Below are positions 32,863 through 45,499 of a stretch of 64,000 nucleotides of DNA, in pieces (the first letter of the stretch is position 1; the number at the start of each line of letters is the position of its first letter). The notes below the pieces were generated by a model, which was given only the letters and a program-made list of their open reading frames with translations, was not told the origin of the DNA and made no database searches. Position numbers and translations under genes: made by a program. Location: contig CALYLW010000016.1 of assembly GCA_944989445.1 (NCBI GenBank), positions 1,693,005 to 1,757,004 on the forward strand. The letters are read 5' to 3'. This DNA is from Ampullaceana balthica (lineage: Eukaryota; Mollusca; Gastropoda; Lymnaeidae).

Positions 32863-33151
32863 GGGTTGTTTATTTCGTTTTTTTTTCTTCGGCAAACCGA
32901 TTATCGGTTATGTAAATCCGATTTGAAACCGATTATCGTTTTACCGCTGACTTCATAGAAATTAGGGGTGTACCGGATTTCGTCTCCGGCAAATCCGCCA
33001 ATTTTTACAAATCCAGCTCCTGCTTCGGCTCCGGCTGAATTTCACTTAAAAAATCCGGCCAAATTAATTTCGATTATCGGTTTCGGAAATTTAAAACCTA
33101 TTATCGCTTTCATAACCGATAATCGGATTTCTGATTATCGTTTAACAACCC
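32863..33151. mobile_element. TA-flanked MITE with CCGATTATCGG palindromes
   Basis: GGGTTGTTTATTTCG to GTTTAACAACCC, flanked by TA on both sides. Repeated ACCGATTATCGG modules fill both ends. A CCGGATTT / CTCCGGC stretch in the middle may be another insertion. Confidence 0.65.
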
Positions 33152-33172
33152 TAATTTAGACTTGATAAGGCC

Positions 33173-33205
33173 CTACAGATGCGTCACTAGGGTTGGTGTC
33201 ACAAA
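33173..33205 (+). mobile_element. fragment of the CAGAGGCGTCAC family
   Basis: CAGATGCGTCACTAGGGTTG and GTGTCAC match the left hAT end at 28921. The rest is absent. Confidence 0.6.
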
Positions 33206-33555
33206 AATAATCTTTTTGTTAACTAATTTACTTTATTAAATTAAAAAAAACGAAGTGATTATTCGCACGGCAGAAACTGTGCGAATAATGTCGAATATTA
33301 TCCGCATGGGTCGTCGCGCATGCGTATTCTAGAAGCTGATGTCGTTAAAAAAAACGCGCCCGGCGTATACACAATACACTCGATTTAGGCTAAATGTGTA
33401 ATTTATATGCTAACTAGCCGGGTTACCCGGCGTCGCACGATTAAATTAATAGTCCACAGATTAAAAAAAATTTATTTCAATTCATTCATTGAAAAACAAT
33501 TTAAAAAATAAATTGAAATGTAATTAAAAATAAGTACATGTAATTTATATATTGC

Positions 33556-36500
33556 TTATATTAAGGCTTGTCGATAGACTATATTTTTGGTTTTTCCTTC
33601 TGGTGCAAAAATGAAAAGATTTGTTGGTGACCCAACTCTAGAACATGCCACATATAGCTGTCCGTGGGCAAAGCATGCTTCCTCAAGTACAATGCCTGCC
33701 ACTTTTAAAGACTGTCCCTGTGCCTTGTTGATAGACATGGCAAATGCAAACCTGATTGGAAACTGGAGGCGCTTGAAATCAAAAGGCATATCTGTTGGTA
33801 TGAGTGGAATTCTTGGGATGAAGACATCTTCTCCCTTGGCGCAGCCTGTCAAAATTGTGGCTTCTATTACATGAGGTAAGAGATGCTTGATGCTCAATCG
33901 TGTTCCATTGCATAGTTTAGGGGGATCCAAATTTCTCAGAAGTATGATAGGAGCTCCGATTTTAAGTTCCAAGTTATGTGATGGCATGCCAGGAGGATCT
34001 AATGAATTCAAAAATTATGTTGGATAGTAAACAGCTTGGGCCGGATCTGTAACCGTATCAATAGATTTGTAGTTTTTTGAAATGCCTGGTAGAAAATTGT
34101 GAATTTGAGAATTGATGCTGTTGACACTTGAATTCTTTGGAGCAAGAATGGCCCTTTCGCACAACCACTCAGGATTTTTAAACTGGTCTTGGATGTTTGG
34201 AAAAACGGCAAGTTTCAACTCTTCAAGTGACTTTGCTACAGTGCAAAAATTTGATGGGAAAAAAACTGTTCCTGATGCTGGGTCTACCTGCCACTTTCCA
34301 TCGCCAAGTTGAAGCAATTGATGTGAGAAGTAGCCTGCTTCATTATCTCCATGTAAATGGACTCTCATGTTGGTGGTCAGAGTCATTTTCTTGACCTGTT
34401 TCCACAGAGTTGAAGCTTTGAGGAAGGCATTCAACTCATCGCTTGGTGTTGACCTTGGAATGACAGGCAAAGTTTGTCGAAAATCTCCAGCTAATACCAC
34501 AACTGTTCCTCCCATTAGTTTTGTGTTTCCTTTTAAATCCTGAAGAGTGTTGTTCAAGGCTTCAAGAGCTCGCTTGTGTGACATTGTACACTCATCCCAG
34601 ACAATGAGAGAACACTGTTCTAGTACCTTGGCCTTTCCTGATCCTTTTGATATGTTGCAGGTTACATTCTCAGAATGGTTCATGTTCAAAGGTAACTTGA
34701 AGGCAGAATGAGCTGTTATACCTCCTGCAAGCAATGTTGATGCTATGCCAGAAGAAGCAACGGCTAGAGCAATACTTTTGTCTCGTCTGATTGTAGCCAA
34801 GAGCAAATTGATCACAAATGTTTTACCTGTACCTCCTGGAGCATCAAGGAATATGATTCCACCTTTTTTTGAGGTAACCAGTTCTAAGATGTGAATGTAG
34901 GCAGCTCTTTGATCCTCAACTAAACGTGGTTGATTTTCTGAGACATAGGCCATCAATTCATTTGTGTTATAATTTTGTTCTCGTAGAATTTCACTATTCT
35001 GAAGATTGTTTTCATTTCTTTGAGGCGTTGGTAACCCAAACTGGTCAAGGTTCCTTCCTGACATTGATACACACAAATCCTCCAACAACATAAGACACCT
35101 GTTGTAAATCTCATTAGAGAACTCAATTAGCAGTGTTTGATTCTCTCTCTTGGTTTGCAACATAATGTCCTCACTCAAATATGTTTTAAATGTATCCCAG
35201 AGAGCAAGTGGATTAGAAACAGAGCATGTTGTCAGCAAAATTGAAAACAGATGTCTCAAACGGGTAGGTGATTGAGATGTACATGCCTCCTCCATGGTCA
35301 AGACCCAATGGTGATCGTTTTCTAGTAGCCCTTGCATTTGGCAAGCTTCCCTAAATGTAGCACACACATGACCATCAACAGTTTTTAAGTCAGTGTAGGA
35401 TGTTGGTCCTCTAACAACATGAAGTAGCATCCTCAAAAAGAAGCATTCTGCATTAGATGGGTGAACGGTGTACACACGTCCCAATGCATCTGAAGATTTT
35501 ATCCCTGGATGATATTCAACATCTGCTCCTTGTTTTCGGCGTTTAAATAATTTTTGAGAAGCATTCCAAGTATAGTACCTTGGAACCACACAATAGAGAA
35601 TGGATTTTGCAAAGTCGTCTTGTTGGCACAGTTGAAAAAAGCTGTCAAAGTTGTTCTTGGTGGCTCCAGAATTTGATGATATATATTTTCTTGGTTGAAG
35701 TATACTCTTTGCCCATTTTCAAGATGAACACTCAAGTGAACAACTGTTGGATACCGTTCATGAATTTGGAAATTCAAAATTCTCCAGACTGCTTCATTAC
35801 TGCTGATGTAACGACCCATTAGAAACTTTTGCACCTCATCTGGATTCTCTTGGTTTCCTTCAAGACCAAAAACGGCCTGGTCACTTCCTTTATTGACGTA
35901 CTTGCAGATTTATTTGATGGCCTTGACAGATTGGCAAGATTCGACATTTATGTGAGCTTGAAACATTTTTGTCAAAATTGGAGTGTAGGGAACCACCCAT
36001 CTGTTGTCCATTTCTATTTCTTGATATGTTGAACCAACCTTCATTTTGATTTTTGCAGTAAAACCACCATCTCCTGGTTTACGGCGTCTGTACACAGGAT
36101 AGCCATCTTCACCAGTTTTAGTTTCTTGTATCAAATTCCTTGGATATTTTTTTGAGCATTTCCCATCAACCATGCAAGCAGAGTTTCTGTTCAAGTTTCC
36201 ACAGGGTCCATGCAGCATATTTTTCACAACAATTTCAAACAAAAAATTATCTTGTGTAGAGTTTGGTATTTCTGCTGAGATTACATTGTCAATTTGATTA
36301 GGTCGTAATTTTTTCATCAGCCAGATTAGGATGTGTGCATGGGGTAAGCCTCTCTTCTGCCATTCAATTGAGTACATCCAGCATCTCGTTTCACCATAGA
36401 CATGACTTTTTGTAATGACTCCCATTAATTTTGATAGTTTTCGTTTGAAGACTCTAGCAACCAAATCATGTCGATCCACTGCTGATTGGCCAGGTAAAAG

Positions 36501-38090
36501 ATGAGCCTGAATTTCTTGCCATAGTGGATTGCATGTAAAGGTGATAAACAAATCTGGCCTTCCATAATTTCTGACATAAGTCATAGCATCTTGAGTGTAC
36601 TCATGCATGTGTCTTGGACTTCCTGTAAATGTTGCTGGCAAGATAACCATTTTCCCCAGATCATTTGGATTGGCATCATTTGCAATGGCATCTCTGAGGT
36701 GAATGTAGTCTTCAACTCTCAGCTTCTTTTGATTTAGACGGATGTAGAGCAAGCGTTCACTTTCAATTTTCGCGTACATATCTACGATGAATTGATGGAA
36801 CAGCTGTCTAAATTTCAAGAGATGGTTATCTTCACCACTGCGAATCATGATTCGATATGCATAAAAGTCCATTGCTGTAACCTTTTTACCCAAAACATTG
36901 TTTCCCGTGTCTGGGTTTGTCTGAGGAATGCCAAAGGAGTACCCATCTTCACCTTGCCAAAACATTAGGGGGTATTGCAGAGCATCATAAGAGCGATGAG
37001 TTTCTGCAACTCTTTGGAGAAGGTTGTTTCGCTTTTGAAGGACAATGTCACGTCTGTCAAATTCATTTCCTACCATGACAATGGCCACTTCATCAAATGT
37101 TGGTACATTGAACCGCCTTTGGTGTTCATGTCTTGGTGCTTTGTCAGCTCGTATCACAACTTTGTATTCATCAGTTGGCATTCTTTCTAGAGCTGTCTTA
37201 AAAATGTGAAGGTAGGCATTGTTTGCATGTAGGAGTTCTTGCAACTCCAAAACAACATTTTGTTGAAAGTCTGGAAAGTTTGCACATCTTTGTTGGACTT
37301 CTCTAGCTTGGTCTCCCATGAAATAGATCTGCAGAAACTGAGGTTCGCCTTCAGCTGGCAGCAGAGATCCAGCCCTGTGATAAATTTGGCCTTGAACTTT
37401 AAATGTTGGCATGAATCCTTGTTCACGAATTTCTTTGCTGGCACCAAAAGATGTCATTTGAAAGCATGAGTTGTATTTTCTGATGTTGGCTAGGAAGCGT
37501 TTAGACGTTTGAGATACACCTTGAAGCAAATGATCAAGTGGCTCAGGTGGATGTTGCAGAGTCTCTAGTTTAACTTTGCCATTGGAACAGCACATTCCAG
37601 GGTGCTCATCTTTCCATTTAAATGCACTGCAATGCTTGCAGATCAAGTTCATCTCACCAATGTTGACCTTTTCATGTTGATGGTATGGAATATCTGGGTC
37701 ATATTGATGAGCAGCACCTTTTAGGTCTTCCTGAATTTCATTTCTTCTTCTGTTTAAATTTCCATTTCTCTGGTCTGCAAGTCTTATTTGGGTTTGTTCA
37801 TTTGTTGCATTTGCTCTTCTCATTGAAGATCTGACTCTTTTTTCATCAAGTCTTGCCTGTGTTTGTTTATTGGTTTCATTAGCTCTTCTGATGGAAACTC
37901 TTTCTCTCTCATCATCAAGTCTTGCCTGTGTTTGTTCACTGGTTTCATTAGCTCTTCTGATTGAAACTCTTTCTCTCTCAACAGCAAGTCTTGCCTGTGT
38001 TTGTTCATTTGTTTCATTTTCTCTATGTAAGGCTTGCTTCTTTGCCGTTTTAGAAACACGACCTAATTGAGTTTTTCTTTTTGGGGGCAT
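33556..38090 (-). pseudogene. Helitron Rep-helicase (RepHel), nearly full length, three lesions
   Basis: Likely start MPPKRK at 38090 (an ATG at 38117 is also in frame). The N-terminus has four repeats of about 24 residues (NEQTQARL...RRAN). A cysteine block CKHCSAFKW...CCSNGK follows. The Rep region has PDLFITFTCNP, the HUH motif PHAH (36333-36344), and the two-tyrosine motif. A PIF1-type helicase follows, with GGTGKT (34820-34837), WDEC and GDFRQTLP, ending in YVACSRV. Lesions: TAA at 35910-35912 exactly at the first catalytic tyrosine codon, a one-base frameshift at the A-run 35635-35640, and a stop at 34015-34017. Known role: rolling-circle transposition. This copy cannot supply it. Confidence 0.9.
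37800..38010 (-). repeat. 72 bp coding repeats in the RepHel N-terminus
   Basis: AAGTCTTGCCTGTGTTTGTT recurs every 72 bp, encoding the charged repeat T-EQTQARL. Three clear units and one diverged, predicted helical. Confidence 0.75.
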
Positions 38091-38958
38091 GATTTCTCTG
38101 AAGAAAGATTGGAACATAATAGCTTATATATTGTTTTAGTGTACAACTGCTTTTAATTATTTCCCTTTGTTAAACTTTCTTCTTAAATACCATACTGAAG
38201 GTTTTTTCTCCCCCCCCCCTTTTAGCATCAATAAACTTATAAGTAACTTAGATAAATAAGTAACTTATAAGTAAATTATTAAATTAGTTTAAATTTTGCT
38301 ACCCCATGACTATTTGTTTAATTCGGACACATCAATTGTGTTTAGACATTTGTAAAACAGGTGAAGTGTTAATTTAAGTTTTGGATATATAATTTGTTTA
38401 GTGATATTTTGTATTGATTATAAGATTCAAAAAAATATTCAGAAGAGATTAATTTAATTTAACCTTCATTGGATCAATAAATATATGTATTTAATTCATC
38501 CTTCTAAACATCAATGAACAGATGAATTTAATTTATTCTATTAGCACCACTAAATGGCTGAAAGGTATTAGATAAGCTAATATATAAACTTGTTTACTAC
38601 TTCAAGTTTGGTTAGGTAAGGTTAGTTATTGTAAAATCTTAAAAAACACATTCTAAAGAGATTAATTTCATTTGTTCTTCTTAAGAATGTCAAGTTCTAA
38701 TGATTTTTATGACTCACAAGGCTTCAACTCAATAAGTAATAACACCATCAGAAGAATCAATATTTTAATTGAACAAAGAAATCCTTCAAGGCAAAATAAT
38801 AACAACACTGTGCGTGCTCTCCACTACAAAATCGTCCCTCTAGCATATCTCTCTATTGACGTCATCCCACACCAAACTACGTCACACCAAGCATGTGTCA
38901 AAATAGTGCGCACTGTGCAACAGTCAAACATTGACATTCCCAAAGCGGGAAAACCCCA

Positions 38959-39095
38959 TCTAATATATAAAGATGAAAGTTTGTTTGTTTGTTTCTTTTG
39001 TTTGTTTTGTTACTCATAGAATGCCACACCGTTGGACCTAGGTGCTGAAATTTTGCATGGGACCCTCATTTGACCCGGGACAGGTCATAGGCTAT
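38959..39095 (+). repeat. inverted second copy of the Helitron 5' end
   Basis: TCTAATATATAAAGATGAAA, then CACACCGTTGGACC and TTGACCCGGGACAGGTCAT, facing the true 5' end at 41245-41374, which is its reverse complement over about 135 bp. The 2.15 kb between is non-coding and contains its own direct repeat (39355-39585 against 40440-40665). Confidence 0.75.
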
Positions 39096-39711
39096 GTAGT
39101 TTTTTTCTTATATAAAAAACTGACTCATCAATAATTGAATTCTCCAACTTCGCGTGTAGGTAGAAGCATGAAACTTTGGGAAGTTGTTGAGTAGCCTCTC
39201 ACGACGATCATTTGTGTAAAAAAGTTGCAATTCAGTCATGGGGGCCGGGGGCACAAAGACGTTTTTTTCATTATATGGGCTATATGAAAATTGATATTTA
39301 AATATTTTTTTTGCTCGTTACCACCACGGAAGTGTACTTAACAACCACCCAGAGTTTTATGCTTCTAACTACACGGAATTAGTGATCTTTAGGTTCACTT
39401 GTGTTAAGTTTGATGACTTTCTTAATAAGTTCGTTAGCTAAAGTTTAAATAGTTAATTTGTTTAGCTTATGTAAACATAAAATTATGTAAACATGAAACG
39501 ACAACATAGGTCCTAGGCCTTTATATGCATGTCAAGATCATTGATTCTTAACTTTAATAAGTAAGTTTATAGTAATGAGCAAGTTTTATTATGTTGTTGA
39601 AAATATTGAAATAGTTATTTGTTAAGTATGTATGTGTATGCACCGATTTACTTTCTTCTTATTTTTTTGTATTTCTCTTGATTAACTTCATTTAGTGCCC
39701 TCCCCTTTTCT

Positions 39712-39760
39712 ATACTAATAAAAGCCTAAGCCCACTCTCACTAATGGTCCAACTTCCCAT
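39712..39760 (+). repeat. possible further Helitron-type 5' end
   Basis: TCTATACTAATAAAAGCC resembles, inverted, the end at 46103 (TCCTATATAATAAAAGTC). Only the end is recognisable. Confidence 0.3.
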
Positions 39761-41489
39761 TTGACTAAAAGTCTTTAAAATTTACGAATCATACTAAAAA
39801 CAATTAAGCACGACTGAACTCTGAACTACAAGTAATGAGTAAAAATCGCCCTTTATCTAATTTCCAGAAACAAAAACAGGAAAATTGTTTTTACAAAATA
39901 TAATGTCTTATCTGAAAACGGGAATCAAAAAAGAATTGAATCCCTTGGTGAAACAGCAACATATAAGATTTTGGAATCCATCGCTAAATGGGACCGTTTT
40001 GTAGAAAGGGACAAAAGTGAAAAAATTATAGTCAATTTTTAGTCAATGAAAGTTAATTTAAAGGCGGGCGCTTAAAATGAAGCCTTGTAATGCAGTACTG
40101 CAGTACTGCTCCAAAAATAAATTGTATACTTTTTGATAGTCTTTATTTATTAGTGTTTTAATATGGAAATGATATATAATGCTTTTTTATATTTGTCTCT
40201 ATGTTATACTATTTAAATTTACTGCTTTTATGTAATAGGTATAATTTTAAAAAGGAATTCAAGTATGTTTTTGACCATGTTTCCCGATGGGACATCATAG
40301 TTTGTAAATTATATTTCAAACACCAGATTTAGTTTCTGAAAAATAAATAAATTATTTACGAAATAGGAAAAAAAGATGCTATATTTGACTAAACATCTAT
40401 TTTTAAAATGGCTTTTGTTATTCCGCTACAGCGTGATGACCATGGCATATTCAATACGCCGTCCAACTTAATTAATTGCTTATAGGTTCACTTGTATTGA
40501 GTTTAATATGCTTATGTTTATAAGTCCGATAGAAAGGTTTAAATTGTAAATTTATAGAGCTTATGTAATAAAAAAAACACAGCATTGGTCGTAGGCTTTT
40601 ATATGCATGTAATAATCATTGATGATTAACTTTAATAATTAAATTTAAGGGATTGAGCAAGTAAAATAAGCAAGAAAAATTAATATAGAACACGCAACAA
40701 ATTTTAAGAAAAACAAACGTTTAGTTCCTCTAAATTACGATTAAGCTTTTTTGACTTGGGCAATTTCTTTCCACATAAAATACCCTCACATAATTAGTAT
40801 TTGTTTAAATTAAAATTTGAGTCATTAGAAACAACATAAAAAAAACTCTTAATTTAAAAATAAATACCATACATCGTGTGACAAATGTAATGAAATAGTT
40901 TTAACAGATCTATAATATATCAAGAAAGTATTTGTATAAAAGGCCACTGTTTTGTACCGCAAGGCCAAAACAAATATGAATGTTATTATAATAAAATTAC
41001 ACTGCTCACTTTTAGATGCGTACACGAAAAGGTGCGCACCGTAATTTGACAATAAAAGATTTTTGAAAGCTCACAGCTAAAAATAAGGTATTGTAAAAAA
41101 TAACGCACCAAAATGAACTCGTTTTGAATGCCCGCATGAAGCTGTTCAATATCGAAATGAGAATTTATTTTGTCTTTATTTGGCTCTACATTTTCTGATT
41201 ATGGGCTCCCTTACCCTAGGGGTGGTCACCTGGGGTTGAAACATAGCTTATGACCTGTCCCGGGTCAAATGAGAGTCCCATGCAAAATTTCAGCATCTTG
41301 GGTCCAACGGTGTGGAATTCCATTGGTAACAAACAAACAAACAAACACACAAACTTTCATCTTTATATATTAGATACGTATTAATGACCATGATTACTGA
41401 AATTTTACAGTAGCACTGTCATAAAAATAGATTTTTTCTTCAATTTATGATAATTAATTATAATTTTAAAAATTATCGCATATTAACGG

Positions 41490-41564
41490 GTCCAGGCTTC
41501 AGGCGAGTGGTAAATCTAAGCGGAGTGCATTTGTTTTTATGGTTAGCGGTTCGAATCCATGGAC
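41490..41564 (+). repeat. tRNA-like sequence inside F4
   Basis: GGCGAGTGGTAAATC (A-box-like) and GGTTCGAATCC (exact B box), with GTCCA/TGGAC ends. It is the F4 counterpart of 11554-11647. The T-arm overlaps the terminal pairing, so it is not a standard tRNA. Confidence 0.5.
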
Positions 41565-42200
41565 GGTCGTAATTTTTTTTTCTTTTTGTTTTTTTGTTCT
41601 GTTTTACAACCACAGTGAGGATGCTTGCGATCACTCAAGGAAGGCTCATTTCACAAAACATTTTATTACCCCCCACCCTATGTAGCTATTTTATCAATTA
41701 TTCTGTTAGTAGTTAGTGTTAGTCACTGTTACTGTTACAGACTCTCACTTCTAAATTTTTATGTATATACCATTTTATCGTCTTTCACTTTTTCATGCTC
41801 TAAATTCAATTAACTTAATGGATTTTTGATGTCTAACAGTGCTAGTTATGATCAGAATAATAATAATTAGCCTCTTTAAATACAGAGTTTCGTCCAACTA
41901 TGAATGAAACTATCACTATAACCTATGACTATGAAAGTTAATAAAGTTACTTCATAATATATATTATATATACTATACAAAGTTGAGTGCACTGGAACAC
42001 TTAATAATCCAGTCACTCGAAAGACAAATTAAAATGACCGTTTTATTATTTTTGTACCCTCCAAACCAAAAGATATATTAAGCAATGCAACATAAATAAT
42101 AAGCAGTAATAAGAATTTAGATATCGATCGGCATCACTCTCACGGTCAAAACCGTGCGAACATTATTCGCACGGTAAAAACCGTGCGGATAACGCTTGCC

Positions 42201-43393
42201 AATACTTTTATTCAAGGGGAGGTAATGTTAATCTTAAATGAACATTTCTTTTCTTTCAATAACTTCCCCGTATTAAAGAAGAAAAAATGCCAGCCATCAG
42301 TACGATTACTTTAAAAACTAACAATTGACTTTACGCCAACCCCATAAAACCATAGTGATAAGAATCAATTTTTTATTTGTAACAGGCTATTCGACCATTG
42401 TTGATAAATTGTCATTCGTACTCTCAGCTAAGGAACATAAATATTGCGGAAAAATTGGAATATTGAATAATAAGTATAAAAAATCTTTGGAAAATAGACC
42501 ACGGGCTAGTCCAAGTTAACCTCCCAGAAGTTAATTTTTGTTGTAATGTCTATAAAACCCTAAAACGTTACTTTAAAAAAAATATAATTACTGTTTGTAG
42601 TAATTGTAGAGCGAAAAGTCTTTTCTTTTAAAATACAAAACAATATGCATTCAGCCTCGCCTAGAAGAGAAATACAGCGCCAATATTTGTGCCTGTCATT
42701 TTCAGGCAGAGATAAATTGTAGATATCATTCCAGGCAGATCATTAGTTGTTTGTACACTTTTCAGTGTGTGCTCTTTACAGTTAAAATTATAATTTGTGT
42801 TTGTCCTTTTCATTTGGAACAATATTTGTACCTATCCTTTACATAGAGCTGAAAATGTGGCAGATTTTATCCTCTCAGATAGTCTTAGTACACGAATGTT
42901 GGTAAGATGAAATATAGCTATCGAGAAAGAATTGATTTTCTCTCTTCCATAGTAAAAGCACAGACACAGATGCAGTATAGTTTAAAAAAATATTACTATT
43001 ACATAAAACATTCACATGCTGAACTTATCAATTAAGTACTTAAATATTTAAATATTTTTGTAAACAATTTGTTTTCTATATTGACTGCAGACATATTTTG
43101 CCTAATATAAATCAATTAGTTTGATGTTATAGAAATCAATGACATTTTCTCATCTTTTGGGTAAGGACTTTAGTTTAAGTGTAATAATAACAAAAACAAC
43201 TTTGCTTAAGTGTCATTTTGCGAAAATAATCCCTGCTATCTATCAATTGTGTGGCTTTGAAAAAAGTAAAACATTGACCTGTGAATACAAAATTCATACT
43301 CAACACATACCCCTATTCCCCTCCCCCCTCCGTAGGCATACAACTTTTCTAATAGACGTAAAGTTTATTAAGTGCCTTGAGCTGCGCCATGAA
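42201..43393. other. AT-rich intergenic, nothing recognised
   Basis: Reading frames at 42325 and 43139 show no family features. Confidence 0.4.
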
Positions 43394-43790
43394 TGTTCAC
43401 ATCATGACATGCCCTGTATGTTCATATCATGACATGCTCTGTATGTTCACATCATGACATGCCCTGTATGTTCCTATCATGACATGCCATGTATGTTCAC
43501 ATCATGACAGGCCCTGTGTGTTCACATCATGACATGCCCTGGATATTCATATCATGACATGCCCTGAATGTTCACATCATGACATGCCCTGAATGTTCAA
43601 TCTTGACATGCCTTGTGTGTTCACATCATGACATGCATTGGATGATCATATCATGACATACCCTGGATGTTCACATCATGAAATGCCCTGAATGTTCAAT
43701 TCCGACATGCCCTGAATATTCACATCATGACATGTCCTGAATGTTCAATCCCGACATGCCCTGGATGTTCACATCATGACATGCCCTGGA
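43394..43790. repeat. minisatellite, 25 bp unit, about 16 copies
   Basis: The unit is TGTTCACATCATGACATGCC plus CTGTA, with some 24 bp variants and substitutions (TCATATC, TCAATCC). Confidence 0.9.
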
Positions 43791-44815
43791 AATACACACC
43801 CCTCATGTCTGGTGTAGTTATCGAACATATAGTGCGAATACTCAGAAAAGGGCGAACATTTCTAGGTGTTAAGGAGGGTTGTTAACATGATTACAGGGCA
43901 TGTTAAGGGATGGAAAACCAAGAGGTGAACAATGACGGAAAACCAGACCATTTGAGGGTGGGTGGCGGGGTGGGGGGGTAGTCACAAAGAGAATTTCAAA
44001 CTCATGTCTGTGATGTCATTCCATCTTTAAGATAACCTTATGCGGAGAGATCGGAAACCAAAGACAACAGGAAGATCCACTCACTGAATACACTCATATG
44101 TTTATACTCATGGTTAACAGATCGCTGTTCAATTAAACTGAGTTGTTCTCCTATCTACTGCAATTCTATCGGTTGTCTTTTCGTCCTAACACCATTTTAC
44201 TAAGTTTGACACTGTAAGGCCACTCAAAAACTGATGCTTGAAAACTAATCCGACATCGATCGACATTTTAACAAATATTAAGTTACCTGTGACAGCAGCG
44301 CACGAAAATCGTAGGAGGAAACAAATATTATTCACCTCATTTCACATTTGTTATTGGTGACTCGGTATGTTGGAGTTACCGCCCTCGCCTGCTGGTTCAA
44401 ACAATGATCTACGGCAACGAACCTATATTTTGTCTCCCGCGTGCACTCTTTGTTTAATTATTAGGCGCTTGGAGCATGGATTTTCATTTTCACATCATTA
44501 AATTGCACCAATGATGTTTGATAAGATGATAATAATTGAAGATTTGACAATTTGCTTCCCTTTTCAATTGTTTTGAGTCGAATCCTGGCATTTTTTGTCG
44601 TAACATAATTATTTCATAACTATAAATCTACAATTTAATTTTCCATTACAGGATCTAACAGAAACAGTTTTAGGAATATCACAAAGATCTGCCGCTGACG
44701 TATAGAGTGATATGCCCTCACCCACTGAAGGGCATTTTTGGTGCGTCATATTTGAAGGACAATGTTTTTGTTTTTCGCAACAGGAGATGGTTAGACCAAG
44801 TACTCGCGCCACTTG
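43791..44815. other. intergenic, G-rich patch only
   Basis: GGGTGGCGGGGTGGGGGGG near 43961-43979 could form a G-quadruplex. Nothing else recognised. Confidence 0.4.
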
Positions 44816-45190
44816 CACAACAGATACACCCCTAAGGGTTCAACCCTCTCCACAACATATACGCCTCTAAGGGTTCAGCCCTCTCCACAACAGATACGCC
44901 TCTAAGGGTTCAGCCCTCTCCACAACAGATACGCCTCTAAGGGTTCAGCCCTCTCCACAACAGATACGCCTCTAAGAGTTAAACCCTCTCCACAACAGAT
45001 ACGCCTCTAAGGGCTAAACCCTCTACACAACAGATACGCCTCTAAGGGTTCAACCCTCTCCACAACAGATACACCTCTAAGGGTTCAACCCTCTCCACAA
45101 CAGATACACCTCTAAGGGTTCAACCCACTCCACAACATATACACCTCTAAGGGTTCAACCAACCTCCACAACAGATACACCTCTAAGGAT
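44816..45190. repeat. minisatellite, 35 bp unit, about 10 copies
   Basis: The unit is CACAACAGATACGCCTCTAA plus GGGTTCAGCCCTCTC. Each unit contains a small dyad AGGGT-TCA-ACCCT. In five-prime units the second arm reads GCCCT, still pairing through a G-T wobble. Confidence 0.9.
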
Positions 45191-45499
45191 TTTTTAAATT
45201 TAATTTTATTATTATTTTTGTTTGTTTGTTTGCACAAGAGATACAGGGGACATAACCACGAAAGCTGTTCAACATAAGTTCAACATTTCTTAAGCCACGT
45301 GATTCTTTTTTCAACTATAATTTAAAAAAAACAACAACAAAATAATGCGTTTTCCACTTGATTGTCGCCCCCTCCCAATCATGGGTAAGTTTCCGTAATT
45401 AATAAAGCTGTGGCTTGGGCCCGAAAACTCAGCAGCGATAAGGACAAACAAATAACCGACTACTCACGACTGGTCTTAGATATTCAGCTGTCCATCATT

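Larger units (their letters stand above)
33414..41374 (-). mobile_element. Helitron, 7961 bp, boundaries fixed by an empty site
   Basis: On the - strand it begins TCTAATATATAAAGATG at 41374, just after A. It ends in the hairpin GCCGGGTAACCCGGC overlapping CTAG at 33414-33417, just before T. F2 at 11750-11790 shows the unoccupied site (ATGCTAATAC), so insertion was between A and T without target duplication, the defining Helitron behaviour. It carries the Rep-helicase gene remnant. Confidence 0.9.
33251..42200 (-). mobile_element. foldback element F4 (F2 family) split by a Helitron
   Basis: The left end is CGAAGTGATTATTCGCACGG (33251) and the right end GTGCGGATAACGCTTGCC (ends 42200), the F2 ends in reverse. 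The parts 33251-33413 and 41375-42200 align to 11770-11939 and 10697-11765. Shared landmarks are TGTGTAATTTATATGCTAA and CATGATTACTGAA. The Helitron sits between them. No matching 8 bp TSD was found. Confidence 0.75.

Noticed and set aside
38672..39019. 115-codon + strand frame
   Set aside because: Opposite to the Helitron gene and runs into the Helitron terminal repeat.
41490..41564. Functional tRNA gene
   Set aside because: The exact B box is there, but T-arm and acceptor pairings conflict and it lies in a mobile element present in several copies.
33251..42200. 8 bp TSD for F4
   Set aside because: Flanks do not match (A-rich left, AATACTTT right), so none is claimed.
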